Positions 10,771-23,169 of a DNA stretch of 64,000 nt are shown here, piece by piece. The position numbers and the translations under genes were made by a program. A model generated the notes under the pieces. The model was not told the origin of the DNA and searched no databases. It saw only the letters and a program-made list of their open reading frames with translations. The stretch spans positions 11,258,144-11,322,143 of the forward strand of contig CP099849.1 in NCBI GenBank assembly GCA_030062745.1. The letters are read 5' to 3'. Numbering within the stretch: the stretch's first letter is position 1; every line of letters begins with the position of its first letter. This DNA comes from Capitulum mitella (Eukaryota; Arthropoda; Thecostraca; Pollicipedomorpha; Pollicipedidae).

Positions 10771-10910
10771 CTGTGCGCATAAGTATGTGTCATATTCTTC
10801 TGCTGTGAGCGTATTTTGTTGTTACACCACGTTTTCCATTGTACGACAGGATGATCTCTACTACTACACCTGTCACAACTGCGGCTCCGATTTCGAGTTG
10901 AGCGGTATCC

Positions 10911-11255
10911 TCTTCGCTGCGGTTGGCAGAGTGCGGTATCAACCATCGTTGTGGGTGAGCTGTCATAGTGCAGCTTCCCCTCCGCTGCGAGTATAGCTGT
11001 GGTTTCACCTTGGCTGTAGGTGAGTTAATTCGGTGTCACGTCCCCTGTGGAGAAGCGTGTAGTTTCATCTTCACTGCGGGTGAGATGGTATGGTGTCATC
11101 TTGCTGTGGGTGACACAGTGCAGCATCGCATTCGCTGCCGATGAGGGATGCAGTCACCTTCGCTGTAGGCGGGAGAGAGACGGGTTAGTTTGCTGCGGGT
11201 GAGAGCGTAGAATGCAAGCATCACCGCAAGTTCGGTGTGAACTTCGCTGTGTCAG
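10911..11255. repeat. Decayed minisatellite, unit about 36 bp
   Basis: About nine degenerate units with a core like CTTCGCTGTGGGTGAG followed by GTGTGGTGTCACC, just downstream of the LINE 3' end. The unit length varies between about 33 and 40 bp. No gene. Confidence 0.65.
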
Positions 11256-11447
11256 ATGCCATACGGTATACATACGACAAATGCTCGTAGTTGAACCCAA
11301 TGACCAGAAAAGATGTGGTAACTTTCTTCATAGTGGACTATAGGCAATTGGTTATCATATTCAAACGTATTGTGAATACTTTTTTGCATTTTGTTTGAAG
11401 TTTGCATTTTGAAATCATAAGCGTACCACATTTTGAACTAATAGGAG

Positions 11448-12034
11448 CATAGGCGTAACCAGGGCACATAAAAGACAGATTTTTGGAAATGTGAAGTTTT
11501 GCCATATATTCTGAATCTCGCGAAATTATGTGTTCCAAGAAAATATTTCCAGTTGTGTCATCTGTCATAATGTCTACACACAACAAGTCCTCATAGGCGG
11601 ATCCAGTCAACAGAAAAAGAGGGGTCAAAAACTTTATGATGATAGCTGTATTTTATTCCGTAAATCGAGTCTTCATTTGTCAGGAATAAGGAGAAATAGA
11701 ACAGGCCATTTTACATTACTTTGAAGCGGCCTCTGCGTTTTACTTTCACTGAAATATATTGTATTTAATCGTAATATATGTGGAACTCACAAAGCCAATC
11801 ACACAGATCCAGATGTCAGTTAGGCTACTGAGTATGTTATTCGGCAAAACAGGTAACCTGGGAACCGGTGCCTGGAGACGTTCCTGGTAATATATACCGG
11901 TGAATCATGTGCGTAAATCAAGTTAGTAATGTCTACATCGCACTTTGACTTTGTTTCATCCACACAATGAGTCATAAATCCTTAGGAACAAGAAAATATA
12001 AACATGCCTTTTACATGCCCCTGGATCCGCCATT
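11448..12034. mobile_element. Probable hAT-like element(s) with GGCG..CCAGG ends
   Basis: The left end, CATAGGCGTAACCAGGG at 11448, resembles the reverse complement of the right end, CCCCTGGATCCGCC, at 12018-12031. The match continues inward for about 30 bp, with the shared words CATAAAAG and CATGTAAAAG. A second left-like end, CATAGGCGGATCCAG, lies at 11592, and a second right-like end, CCTGGAACCGCCGCTG, at about 12202-12217, so two related elements may be nested. No 8-bp duplication was found, and boundaries are uncertain. Confidence 0.4.
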
Positions 12035-12294
12035 AACCAGCATTTACCTGAATGATACTTGGAAATGTGCAGGTTACAAAATTTTGATTATTTGAGTCGT
12101 CCGTGATATTAAAAAGGACATCAAAGTAGCACATCACCACGCCGAAGTGCGCGATCTCCAGAAAGCGCGATATTCCTGAAATATGCCTCACAAAAACGCA
12201 TCCTGGAACCGCCGCTGTGAGTGGTAAATTTTCTAAAATTTCTTCACACGATGTCAAAAATATATTCAGGGAACTTCATTTGGTTTCGTGAGGC

Positions 12295-12375
12295 AGCCCC
12301 CAAACTCTCGGGGACGGCAAGCAAAAAACAGAAGGAGGGGCAGAATCTCTCCCCTCCCCCCAGCACGAAATAGGT
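12295..12375. mobile_element. Right-end fragment related to the 17146-18360 element
   Basis: The words GGCAAGCAAAAAAC (12317-12330), then a purine stretch, a C-rich block and CACGAAATAGG match the right end of the TTAA-flanked element at 18297-18356. The terminal GGGTTAA is mutated here and no left end was found, so this is a solo or truncated end. Confidence 0.45.
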
Positions 12376-14958
12376 TTGACTGTAGGTGGCAAGTTGCTCC
12401 CGATGTGTTTAGATCGCGTGTTCTCCTAGAATGAAATCGCTCTGCTGCTGTATCGGTCCGGTGCCGGGTAAGCTGTATGAACCCACCTCAAGGGGCCTGG
12501 TCAAGTCCAGGGCGGAGTTTCTCTTCCAGTATCGGAGGAGTCATGTTGTGTTCAGTACGGCCAAGGCAGGCCTGAAACCGTGCAGTGGCTCGCTCGACCT
12601 CGGCCACGGGCCTCTCATCCGACCGCGTGCCTCCTCGCTTTTACACTGGCTCGTTTGGCAAATGTGGCCTGCAGATAAGACGGTTATGGCGCCAAGGCAT
12701 TAGCCCCGATGCCTGCGGGCCCCGACACAGCGGTTCGCAAAGTACCTCGTTCAGCATGACTCGTACCATGGCGCAAGCGTGCAGCCGAACGCTCTGAGGA
12801 AGCCATTTGAGGCCATTGAACGAAATTTGGCGGCGGGCGTGCCTGGTCTTGAAAAGGCCACTCTTGGCCCTGAACCAAGCGGCCCCATTTCCCAGACCTC
12901 CGCAGATGGCTGCAGGCAACAAAGATCGGGAAGCGTGACCCAGATGCTGGAATTTAACATCAACTGGGGATAGTATTCTTATGTGCGTCCAAGATACCAT
13001 CTCAGTCAGAACACGGGTCGTGAAGTGAGTTCAGATAACTCTCTTTGGGAGCTATGAACAGTCGGTACCGATTTTGGCCCGCCGATTACTGGGGAATTTT
13101 TCTTCCTTTTGTTTATTCTGGATAACTTGCGAGCGGCAAACAGCAGCCGCTCCTTATTTCCGTTATCACCACCTGAACAACACAGCCACGTTTGATCAAA
13201 AATGGCTAATCAGATTTTATGACGCCGCAGGATGAATCGTAAGTGCGGTTTTTAGGTCCTGTTAGTACCCGGCATATGTCCAATCTTTTTAGCATGGCTT
13301 GCAAGAAGTTCATCAGGAATGCCATTATGACCACGTTTCAGGTTACGCAGATCATAAGTGACAAAGTGGCCGTAGGAGCCGAAGCGCTGTATAAAGCGCA
13401 CACTATAAGTGACCTACAATAATGTCAACGCCATCCAGTCGCATAGCTTTACACTGGATTTTACCTGTTTGAGATGAATCTAGTGCTGGCCACCAAACTA
13501 TTCCAGACAACGAAAAAACAAATGCGAATTGTACACTCTTCGTGACATTCTACATCACGTAAGCACAAAACGTCAAAGGTTAGGTCATAACCAGTTTGAC
13601 CTCATGACCTGTGCTGATCTCGGGTCACTCTGCGCAAAACAGTGTCAGTCGTGCAAAATAGTCTCCTTTGATGCTGCGTCTAGCCAATTAAGACCAGTCT
13701 TGTCCTGTTCATGTGCTTATGAAGATGTCGGTAAATGTATGTCACTTTCTGAGACTCGACGGCCTGAGACCTGACTGGTGACCTTGACGTCATCAGGTGG
13801 GATATATCTGAGGCATAGGAACGACGCGTTATCGATTACGGCATGGATCGTCGAAATTGGACCATTGCTTTCTTGAGACAGACATGGAGCCCTCCCTCAG
13901 TAACTGGTGGTTGGCAAAAGAACCTCGTCGGCGCCGCTTACATCCGACCTAAAAGGAGGTGATGTCAGTGGATTCTGGTTTCCATATGATTATATGAGGC
14001 GTAACGTCTTTGAGACGTAACACTTGATGGGCCCGTAACCAAATATGGACTGAAGCTAATAATAATAGGCCGTCCACTGCTTCCGAAGAGCTATCAGTAA
14101 AGAATAAAAAGATATCAGTTAGTTCAATGCTTGATTTTAATTTCAGATGACCTATAACCACGTAGGGATCCAAACACACTTCCTCCTGATACCATGGCCG
14201 ATTCCATTAAGTAACGCTGAGTGGGACTGAACGGTAAAATACTACCGTTTGCTTTATGATAAAGGCCCTCACGGAATCGAAATTTTCTCTTGACATTCCC
14301 TCGAGAAAGGGGTGATGGATCAGCGATCTTTCGAGATATTCTTCTCAAATTTCTGGACATTTTTTTCAAATACGTTCAAACGTGTGAAAGTCAGCAACGC
14401 AAAATTTCAGCGCAACAGAAACAGTTGTTGGTGCTCAGCTTACAAAAAACCCGAAGTAGCATTAAATCCGAGACAGCATTTAACCCTCCTGTACCTGTGA
14501 GGGTGCAAGATGGAAAGAGGCATGAAGAAATCGAAGTCATGTCAATGATTCTGACCTCCTATAAATAGGCAAAGCCGTTCGTAGCCTTTTGTTCAACTAC
14601 GCATGAACTTACGTGCTTCGTTATGAACAATCGATATTCATTGGTATCTCGTGCGGAGTTAAAAATGTGTTTTCGGAGCTAATACTAGCGACGACACAGG
14701 ATAGTTCTTGCCACTTTTTATGGTTATTGGAGCCATACGAGTAAGACAAGAAATATATGAATTTCCATTCCATTTAACACGCGGCTCCTTCGGGGGTAAA
14801 AACCCTCCCCCGTTGTTTGCCAATTGCGTACGAATCGTACATCGCGAAACGACAAAAGTGTCCGCATCTATCAAATGATCAAGTTGATACATCATGAAAT
14901 AAGAAAATGTTTTTATAGGCTGAATTTTACCGACGTTAGAAGGAAATTCGTGTCATTA
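12376..14958. other. Unassigned DNA
   Basis: No gene, RNA or transposon recognised. A cluster of AGGTCA and TGACCT half-sites lies at about 13575-13640 and 13780. The open frames at 12431-13000 overlap on both strands and look random. Confidence 0.4.
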
Positions 14959-16015
14959 CTACGGTTCGCCGCTTACCTCGTCAAGCAAGGTTTCTGTGCC
15001 CCTCTGCATTCCATAGTTTGTGCTGATACCAAGTTCAATTCACTCAGATTTCCATACCTAATCGTACGTCCTGGGGAATACAACCAACACATATTCCGTT
15101 GTATGTTCCTGCGCGTGGCGGGTGCTACACGCATAATCTATACCGCATGACAACCTCGTTACAGTTTCCTTGTTGACGACAGGCGGCATCGGCATCTTGA
15201 TCTGATGTAAAAAATAAAATGAAAGTAAGAAAAGTTAGTTTTGGCCTTTAACCTTCTGAACATGACACGTGTTGTGTGATGTTGCACACGCATAACGCTG
15301 TATGTTTAAGTGTTCATTTACCTTCGAGGCGATACTACCTATTTCGAAAAGCTCTGACATTGGGTTGTTGATACAGCTCGCTGGAACCAAGACCATTTTT
15401 AAAACAAAATGCGGCCATTTTTTACAAATGGGATTCCCAGCACCGGGCCGTGCGTACGTTAGTTGGCTTATTTGACTGTCAGTTTAGACAGTGACTGAGA
15501 GCCGGCAAATGATTATTTTTGGCGAATAGTTCGCGGTGGGACGTGCAGGAACTTGCAAAAACATGGATTTTAACCGAGCTACGGTAAAAGACGATCATGT
15601 TTTGATGGGTTACACCAGAATGGGCTGCACATGGGTGTAAATTTCATTGCGAAAAGTCAACGCTCTCTGTATGATGTTGAAGTGGAATAGTTACGAGACC
15701 CAAGAATAAATGCATGACCCTGTTCCAGGCAGCGTGGCGCCTAAACCGCTAACCGGAGACGTTTGGCTGTCGGTGCAAACGACAGACGGTACACAAAGAT
15801 ACACAGTAGCGTTTTTTTTCCAAGTTCCAGCGTACTCCGTACTGCAAAACGCTCAGAAACGGTTTTTTCACATTGCTGCCGCTTGCGCGTGGCATGTGAG
15901 CTCTATAACGTGATGTGCACCACGTCACTGTACAGTTCCGGTTCCAGGTTGGCGCGTATCGAGCTGATGCGACACGCAGTGTCTAAGAAAATTCGCCGGA
16001 ACCAAGGCGATGTTT
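14959..16015 (+). repeat. Dispersed repeat family D, copy 1
   Basis: Aligns collinearly with 34572-35706 at moderate identity. Matched landmarks include TTTCCTTGTTGACGACA (15167 and 34787), GCTGGAACCAAGACCATTTT (15379) with GCTGGAACCATGGCCGTTTT (35033), and CTATTTGACTGT-like words (15467 and 35118). Further matches are GGACGTGCAGG (15539 and 35189) and CAGAAACGG with CACATTGC (about 15854 and 35530). No coding capacity is evident and no terminal repeat is resolved, so it could be a non-autonomous element or a degraded larger one. Confidence 0.7.
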
Positions 16016-16241
16016 GACGCTTCTGGTGATTTTCGTCCAATTTAATATCTTTACGGGCTAAACATCCCCCTTGAAGTGCGCATCACGCGCCAACGACAGG
16101 CCGCAGCGCGACTAAAGTTAGCCCAAACACTGGTAGAGCGCGACGCCTTTCGAACGGTGCGCGGCACGTCAACATGTTTGGATCCTGGGCCGGAGCACGT
16201 ATTTCTCGACAGACAAACAGACACAGTTTGTTCAAATAGGA

Positions 16242-16300
16242 TACAGACTAGGGCTTGCAGCTTATTTCGTTAAGCAAAGTTTACGCACACTGGGCTGCCT
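16242..16300 (+). repeat. Third left end of dispersed repeat family D
   Basis: The block starting AGACTAGGGCTTGCAGC and continuing TTATTTCGTTAAGC matches the left end of the copy at 34572 (CTAGGGCTCGCCGCTTATT). Similarity fades after about 40 bp, so this is a truncated copy or a boundary repeat. Confidence 0.4.
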
Positions 16301-16662
16301 TGTTTCCAAAAGTATCGGTTTCGAAGCAGTCTGACCTTTGGGATCTTTGGCTGGTTTTGGGCTTTGGGGCGCGGATTGTCGTAAATGACGGTAACGGACT
16401 CCTTGCTGAACGCTCCTGTCCATGACAGACTCGTTTCTAAACACATTTGTTTTTATTTCGCATTTCGTTTCAATAATGTCCTAGTGACTCTTTACGTGTG
16501 ACGCAAAAGGCGGAGAACACGGAAAATAGCCATTTTGCTCTTTGCCCATGAATATTTTCCTTAGACGCACACAGGAAGTTATGCGATGTGCGGTTCAGTT
16601 TTTTTGAGAGGATATCCACTTCGAGTCATTGTCCCTGCGTGGCCTTCTGAAGCCAGATTTTT

Positions 16663-16704
16663 TTTGACTAATTTGACTAATTTGACTAATTTGACTAATT
16701 TGAC
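16663..16704. repeat. 10-bp tandem repeat (TTTGACTAAT)
   Basis: Four near-perfect decamers in a row within otherwise unassigned DNA (16016-17145), where no gene was recognised. Confidence 0.95.
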
Positions 16705-17145
16705 AACGAAATGTGCCGAATTTTCGACAACGTGGATCCTAGGCTTTGAGCCGCACCTGCCCTATTCCTTTTACTTGGTTGTGAGCTGAGCCGGCGCAGC
16801 CGGCATGTTATTCGTTTTCGCGATAAATCCGCGTAAGGACACGCAGAACTTTACCAAACGACCTGTCACCTGTGAAACAGTTCGCTCATACCTCATAGGT
16901 GGATGGGCGCGCTCCTCGACCCTCTCCATCATTTTTCGCGGGACGTCCTCATCAATAGATGATAACACTATGTGGACACAACTCTTCAGCTGCGGAGCAG
17001 AGGTGGCCACCCAACCGGTGTTATAGATTTTCTACTTGACAGCAGTTCAGAAATTCGCAATGGGACGCAACAGGGGTGCACTGGGTGGATTATCTTTCCT
17101 TCCCAGAACAGACACGTTTGCTTCCTCTAGAAGCGTGTCTCGGCT

Positions 17146-18360
17146 TTAACCCTAATCCCGGAGGGCTAGACGGTATGGTCGATTCCCGGCAGGGGGGGGC
17201 GGATTCGGCCCCCTCTCCGAGATCTCGAGAACTACACATCCGATTTCATCGCAACAAACAGCAATCGATTTGTCATGACGTAAACTACATCTTTATTTTT
17301 TTTTAAAAATCAAGGTTTTGAAAGGTGTGGATACAGTGGGGCAAAAATGTCAAAATCAGAATTTTTGGACTTCTTATAACTCCGTTGTTTATGAGCCGAT
17401 TTCGATGAAACTGGCATGAATCGAGAGATTATGGATAGAACTTTTACCATCGGTACACACATCTGAAGTTTTTGGAAAATTCATGGGCGTTCACAGGGTT
17501 TCAAAAACAGGAGGATTAGTTTTCCAACAACTGAACAAGAAAGGGAAAAACACTTTTGGCTTCTGCTTGTCATGTTGTGCTAAAGAAGTACAAATCGCAT
17601 TACAATGTTTGTATAATGTTAGCATAGGCGGTGCCAGGGACATGAGAAAGGGGAGCTGTCATGGTCACACGTCCTTCAGATCAACTTGTGACCTTTGACC
17701 TTAAATTACCTCCAGTGACGTTGGAGTCACTTGGAATGATCTCGTCAGCATTCAATATTATCTTTAAACGTTTTTAATCACTTGAACTTACTCTGTTTCA
17801 AAAATTTTATTTTATGGCTATTGCGATATAGGGTACACGCACTGACATTTTAGATCATAGCTCCGTGACCCGACCTGATATCAAGCTGAAAATTGATACA
17901 CAAGTAGAGGGCGCCTTTCTACGTCATGTTACTCCGGGTTTGGCAATTAAAAAAATGGCGCCGAAATAATTACAATAAAACCAAATTTTGAACTTTGACC
18001 TTGATTTGGCCTTGGTAAAGTGACCTCAGATGAACAACATTGCATCTGCACATTGCCCAATTGTTTAGCTATACACCCATATAACGTTTTAAGTTATATC
18101 TTAAAAACGCTGTTTTTGGCAGACATTTTCCTTTTACCCTCAACATGACCAAAAATGGCCTGAGGTGCCTCCTCAAAACGTTGCCTGGCTCTGCCCCTGA
18201 GCAAAATAGAATTTTGAAATTTTGCCACGGCACGTAGAAAAAAAGACTAGGAAAAGTTTCCAAGTTTCATGAAGCTGCGTTAAAAAGGCTGGAACTGGCA
18301 AGCAAAAAACCTGAGAGGAGCGAATTCAGCCCCCCCCCCCCCTGCCGGCAATAGGGTTAA
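17146..18360. mobile_element. piggyBac-like non-autonomous element, related class
   Basis: TTAA lies at both edges (17146-17149 and 18357-18360), with termini CCCTAATCCCGG and the inverted CCGGCAATAGGG. A G-run (about 17190-17200) and a long C-run (18330-18342) sit just inside the left and right ends. The length, about 1.2 kb, is close to the element at 984-2203. The interiors do not align clearly, but the end structure is the same. The CCCT terminus plus TTAA fits piggyBac. Half-sites TGACCT and TGACCTTTGACC (about 17688) and TTTGACCTTGA (about 17994) lie inside. No transposase. Confidence 0.65.
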
Positions 18361-19412
18361 TGAGCGGCAGCCAAGTACGAACAGAAGATATCACCACCAC
18401 TGGGATAGTGATGGACTATGAAAGGTAGTAATTCATGTCAGTCATACCCAGTGCGATAGGTGGCACGGTCCACATTGGCCCGACGAGAGTATACGATGGG
18501 TCGCGTCATTTCTACAGAAAGTAAATGGTGTAACCGGATGTAAAAATGAAATAAGAGCATATCATATGATTCATTTCCATACACCGGTAGGTGCATTTTC
18601 TTTGTAACTTTGTGTCCCCCCTTCAAACAAAACGAAGAATGGAAATAGGGCCATAGTGTCATAGTCATGGTTATGATCGAATCCGCTGACCACGATATCG
18701 CCACTTTGACTCTCGTCCTGTGCTCTGTCCTGTGCTCGTTTTGCGATCCTCTAGTTTGTCAATTGTTCGACAGATTTCGCAGATTCTTATGTGTATTATA
18801 TTAGCCGACTCGTTAGGGCCTGGCGGCAGTCGCCTCGCCTCCTGCGAAGCATACAGATACCAGGATGTTTTAACACGAATCTTTATGGTGTTAACGCCAC
18901 TTGAACACCCCGACAGTATAACAACAAAATAACAATCGTTGCCCGGGACAACTTCGAGTTGCACGTGTCGTATGAGCGTGCTGACCTCGTATGTGCAACT
19001 GACACGCAACACCACTAATCTGTGTGTGTTTTGGATTCTGGCGCGTCGACCACTCCGTCCGGTCGTGAATTCGTTGTGTCATTGTGCATTTGTAATATCT
19101 TCGTTCTAGTCTCGTTAATGTCGTGATCATCTTATTTCTTGTCAATGCTCCAGGCAAAGCTTCTGGCATTTTCTGGCTCTGCATTAACTGTGCTGGGGCG
19201 TGCGTGGACGTAGAGCGAACGCTCCGTTGTCAAGTTTACGTACTTCGCACTCACATTGCACACTGCACACCGTTGGTAATAAACGTTTTCAGTTATAACA
19301 AGGACATCTTTAGGCGTGCTGCGCTGTTTTTTTCTATTTTGATCACTTGGAGCCGCGTTATCCCGAGCGACATGTATTCCATCATATGTACATATCTCCT
19401 GTGCGTCTGATT
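18361..19412. other. Unassigned DNA
   Basis: No recognisable gene. Overlapping short frames on both strands at 18671-19184 have no family match. Confidence 0.4.
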
Positions 19413-20225
19413 CAAGGGCGGATCCGGAATTTCGCGGGGGGGGCGAGTGGCCAGCGCGGGGCCCCCTCCGCCCCCCTTCCTCTTGAGATAAGAAAAAGAA
19501 AATTGATCTGCTCGGGTCCAGGGAGAAATGTTTGGTGAAATTTATCTTTTCCTTTCATCCATGTATCTTTCTGCCGTGACAGATGCGCTTCTGGCAGTGT
19601 TTTAGGTCCTTTGACTGTTTCAGTTGTCTGGACGTCTCTAGGTTTACTAGTTTTAGGGGCCCCTCTGGTCGTCCTGTTGCTAAAGACTGCTGGTTAGCAG
19701 TTTCAAAGGCCCCTCTTCAGCAGTTTCAGTGAACTCCTATTGCCCTAGATGCCCCTCTTGTTGTTTCATTTTTGCGTTTTAGGGGTCTTCTGACGGTTAC
19801 AGAAGGCCTTTTGACGATTTCAGGGCCTCTGTTTAGTGTCACGGGCCCTCTGAACGCCTCCGGTGATCTCCATGGTTTATCAGGGGTCTTCCTCCGTTGC
19901 ATAAGGTACATCTGGCAGTCTTAGGAGCCCCTCTAGCCGTATCAGGGACCTTTGTTGGCGCAAAATCTGAGACATGCTGGTGTTAGGCACCGGTCGATCT
20001 GTCATGAGCGTCTTCTAGGGCTTCCAGGGCCCTTTGTATGCTCTATGCGTCTTACAGGTCATCTGACGCGGAGGCCCCCAGGCTGCATCAAGAACCCGTC
20101 ACGTTCTCACAGAGACCCCGTGAAGTTCACAGGAGGCCCCTTCGGAGCCCCTCTCGTGGGACCCCTTCTCAGGCCTAGGGGGCGACCGCCCCATCGCAAC
20201 TCCCCACCCCCACGATCCGCGCCTG
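19413..20225. mobile_element. hAT-like element with internal decayed minisatellite
   Basis: The left end, CAAGGGCGGATCC, and the right end, GATCCGCGCCTG, form short inverted ends, each followed inward by a G- or C-rich block. The flanks GTCTGATT (19405-19412) and GTTTGATT (20226-20233) match at 7 of 8 positions, as expected for an old hAT target duplication. Most of the interior (about 19570-20175) is a degenerate tandem repeat whose units of about 22-30 bp contain words such as TTTCAGGGGCCCCTCTGGCAG. No transposase. Confidence 0.6.
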
Positions 20226-20233
20226 GTTTGATT

Positions 20234-21965
20234 CACCACGTGCGGGATTCGTTTACATCTCAAGGCCCGTCCTTGCTGAATCCGTATCATTAGCAATGAC
20301 TGAACTTGTTCGCTGCTCAGTCTGCTGGTAACCGACCGATCAAGAGCTGGTCTGTCTCAGTCACCAGCCCACCCGTCTGACATTAACTAGCACCATCTAC
20401 ACGCAGCATCGCCTACTTCAGGTGCGAAGATCAGGCACGTGTTTTGTACGACTACAACTAGACGGACTCAATGGTATGCAGAGAGTACACGGCGATGTAG
20501 TGTCAGGACGGGTCGCAAACCCCATCGATCGATATGCGCTCGTGACTTCGCGCACAAGAGTCAAAATCTACCTCGGGGCCGCCCATGAAATGCGTAAAGC
20601 ATTTCTGCGTCGTTTTTTCATCCTCCACTGGTTTGTAACGCTTCGTAACGGCCGCAGGGACGGCGGATTGCATTTTCGGCTGGCGGGGCAAGCTCTGTTG
20701 GACCAACGGCCGGCCTAATTTGGGTTACTTCCCCTCAAAAAATAATTGGATTTCGTTCTTCTTTGCTATCGCCAAGGCTATCGTTAAACAAACTTTTTTC
20801 CAGGCTTCGACGCTGATGTACATTTGTGTTCTCTAAAATGCACATTTTTTTATTCAGGTCTGTACCCAACAACATTTTTCAGGTCTTTGCCCATGGGCAT
20901 CCATCTACATAATGGCGAATGATGCAAACTTCTTTTTCTTGTGTTGTTTGCGTTTACAACACGAATGCGACATAATTATAATTTATATTTGTAAACGGTT
21001 GAAAGACAGTTTCATGGCACAACATTAAGCTAAAACCAGAAGATCAGTTAAAAAAAGCTTTTCAGACTATCGCACGAGAACGCAATCATTATCTCAGGCG
21101 CTTGTCAAAGCAGCTTTGGCTGTCCCTCCACAGATAATGTAATGATACCAGCACTAAATCTCTGACGAAATGGACGAAACCATCTTGCCAGAGTGCCCAC
21201 GGGATAAATACCATGCCGATAAGTACCATGCCCAGCACAACTAAGCATGGTATACAAAAAAAGAAACTCAACATACATCAAGCTGAGTTACGTTAAAAAC
21301 ACATAACACTAATATATAATAAACATAGTATAATTCCCCGATAGGGCTCCCGTTTAATTTCCAAAAAGTGGGTACCATGGCTCCGCCCTCTCCCATTCCC
21401 CTTGTTCCTACGCCTATGCATTAATTTTCACAAAAACCGTTATGTTTCTCTCCATTGACGCCACGTTTGGTACGAAAGGGTGCCGCGTACACTCGTGCTG
21501 ATCACTCCTGAAATCACAACCAGAATCGTTGCGTCTTGTAATGAGCGCCGAGTGCCATCAAATTTAATGACTACCATATCTGAAAAACCTTCGGATTTGT
21601 ATTTAATTTGGCGGAAGCAGTTATTGTCTGTCGCTGATACTCTCACAATGACATTTTTAAGTGTAAGGCTAATTTTTTTACTATTACGTTTAGTGCAGTG
21701 ACCGAAATTTCCGGGGGGAACAAAAGCATAGTTTTGCCTCCCAGCCTGATAGCTAGGGGGGCAACCATCCCTCCTTCCCCCTTTTCCGCCGTCGCTGAAC
21801 GGCCAACAAAAGTCACATCCCCAAAGTGACGTAACGTGCAGCTAATATTTCCTCGCCCCTCCATTGCCTGATTTGTCCCGATATTCAGAATGGTACATCA
21901 GTTATTTTAGTTTAGCAGCCTCGATAAACAGAAACTAGAGTTACAAGACTTGCTAGAGACGGCTC
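20234..21965. other. Unassigned AT-rich DNA
   Basis: No gene recognised. A hAT-like end word, CTACGCCTATGCA, occurs at 21409, but no partner end was found. Confidence 0.4.
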
Positions 21966-22189
21966 CAGGGACCTAGTCAAGGAGGGGGGAGGGGAGGGGA
22001 CACGATAGCCGTGGCCCCTTGAGCCAAGGGGTCTGCATTAGATACAACCTGCGGGTTAAATTTGAGGTCAGCTGCATAAAACTGCTGCTTTCTTCTGCAA
22101 ATTTCGTCATATGCCAGTGTCATGTGACAAAATTTGGTATTAGCCACCACTCCTCCCCCCCCCCCGGAAAATTCTAGCAACGTGCGTAG
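21966..22189 (-). mobile_element. hAT-type MITE, copy B
   Basis: The same family as copies A, C and D. It begins CAGGGACCTAGTCAAGG and ends CTAGCAACGTGCGTAG, and carries the internal word GTCATATGCCAGTGTCAT (about 22107-22124), a G-rich left part and a poly-C tract (22156-22165). No 8-bp duplication survives at the edges. Confidence 0.7.
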
Positions 22190-23169
22190 GTGACCCTTTT
22201 AGTCTTTTTAAACCATTGGTGTATGTTCTTCTCCGATTTGATCGCGACGTACGCATCGCTCTGTTTAACCTCCTGTAGCGTTCCGCTCGTTCCGCTCGTT
22301 CCGCTCTCCGTCCGGTCCGCTGTCGTCGTTCGAATCGTGATGGTCGTCTTGTTTGCTGCCTGCGGGACGCTCGACATTCGGATTCGCAGGTGGACGTTGT
22401 ATTGGCGTCGGCAGAGCGGCGGACAGCACAGAACAGCGGAGAACAGCAGAGAACAACAGAGAACAGCGAAGAACGGCGCGTAGTATAACGTAGTCTAGTG
22501 GCAGGACCTCTTCGCGTTGTGACATTGGAAGATAACCGAAGCGGAAACTCACGGTCGTGAGGGAGCAGAGCAGAGTGCAGTCGGCGATGGCCGGCCGGTC
22601 GGTCGGTCCAGGAATGAGTGCATCCCGAATGACTGCGGGGGCCTCGCGGTTACGGCTTTTATGCCTGGCCGGGTGTGACGTGAGAAGTGTGATGTAATGG
22701 TGAAAAGGTAAGTGACGTTTTGTGCCGTGGTGGCTTGTGATTGGCTAAGTCCTATGGAAGGTTTTAGAAGCTTTGGGGAGGAGGTCAGGGTGTGGGCCGT
22801 CTAGCACGCAGTTCTGGATGACTGGCCTGGGTGCTAAGTAAGCAGCGTTTCGTCTAGAAGTGTTCACAAACAGCGGCTTTTTTCACAAATGGCGGCCAAG
22901 TCGCGGACGTTTCACAAAGCGCGGTCATTTCCTGAATCACGGCCAAAACGCGTGGCGACGCAAGTCGCGCAGCGGCTACGGCGGCACATAGCTAATGGCA
23001 GTACAAAGCTATCGGCCGGTGGGCCGTTGCTACACTCCATTCTCCCCGTTGTAAGCCCTCGTCACGTATTGTCCAACTCCCAAGCGTTACATGATTTACG
23101 AAAGATCCCTGGTACCTAGAAGCGAATCACAACGCTGCCTCTCACACTCACCACGACTAAGATGCCACC
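22190..23169. repeat. Unassigned DNA with two short tandem arrays
   Basis: Contains three copies of GTTCCGCTC (about 22280-22305) and a degenerate AGAACAGCRG array (about 22428-22472). No gene recognised. Confidence 0.5.
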
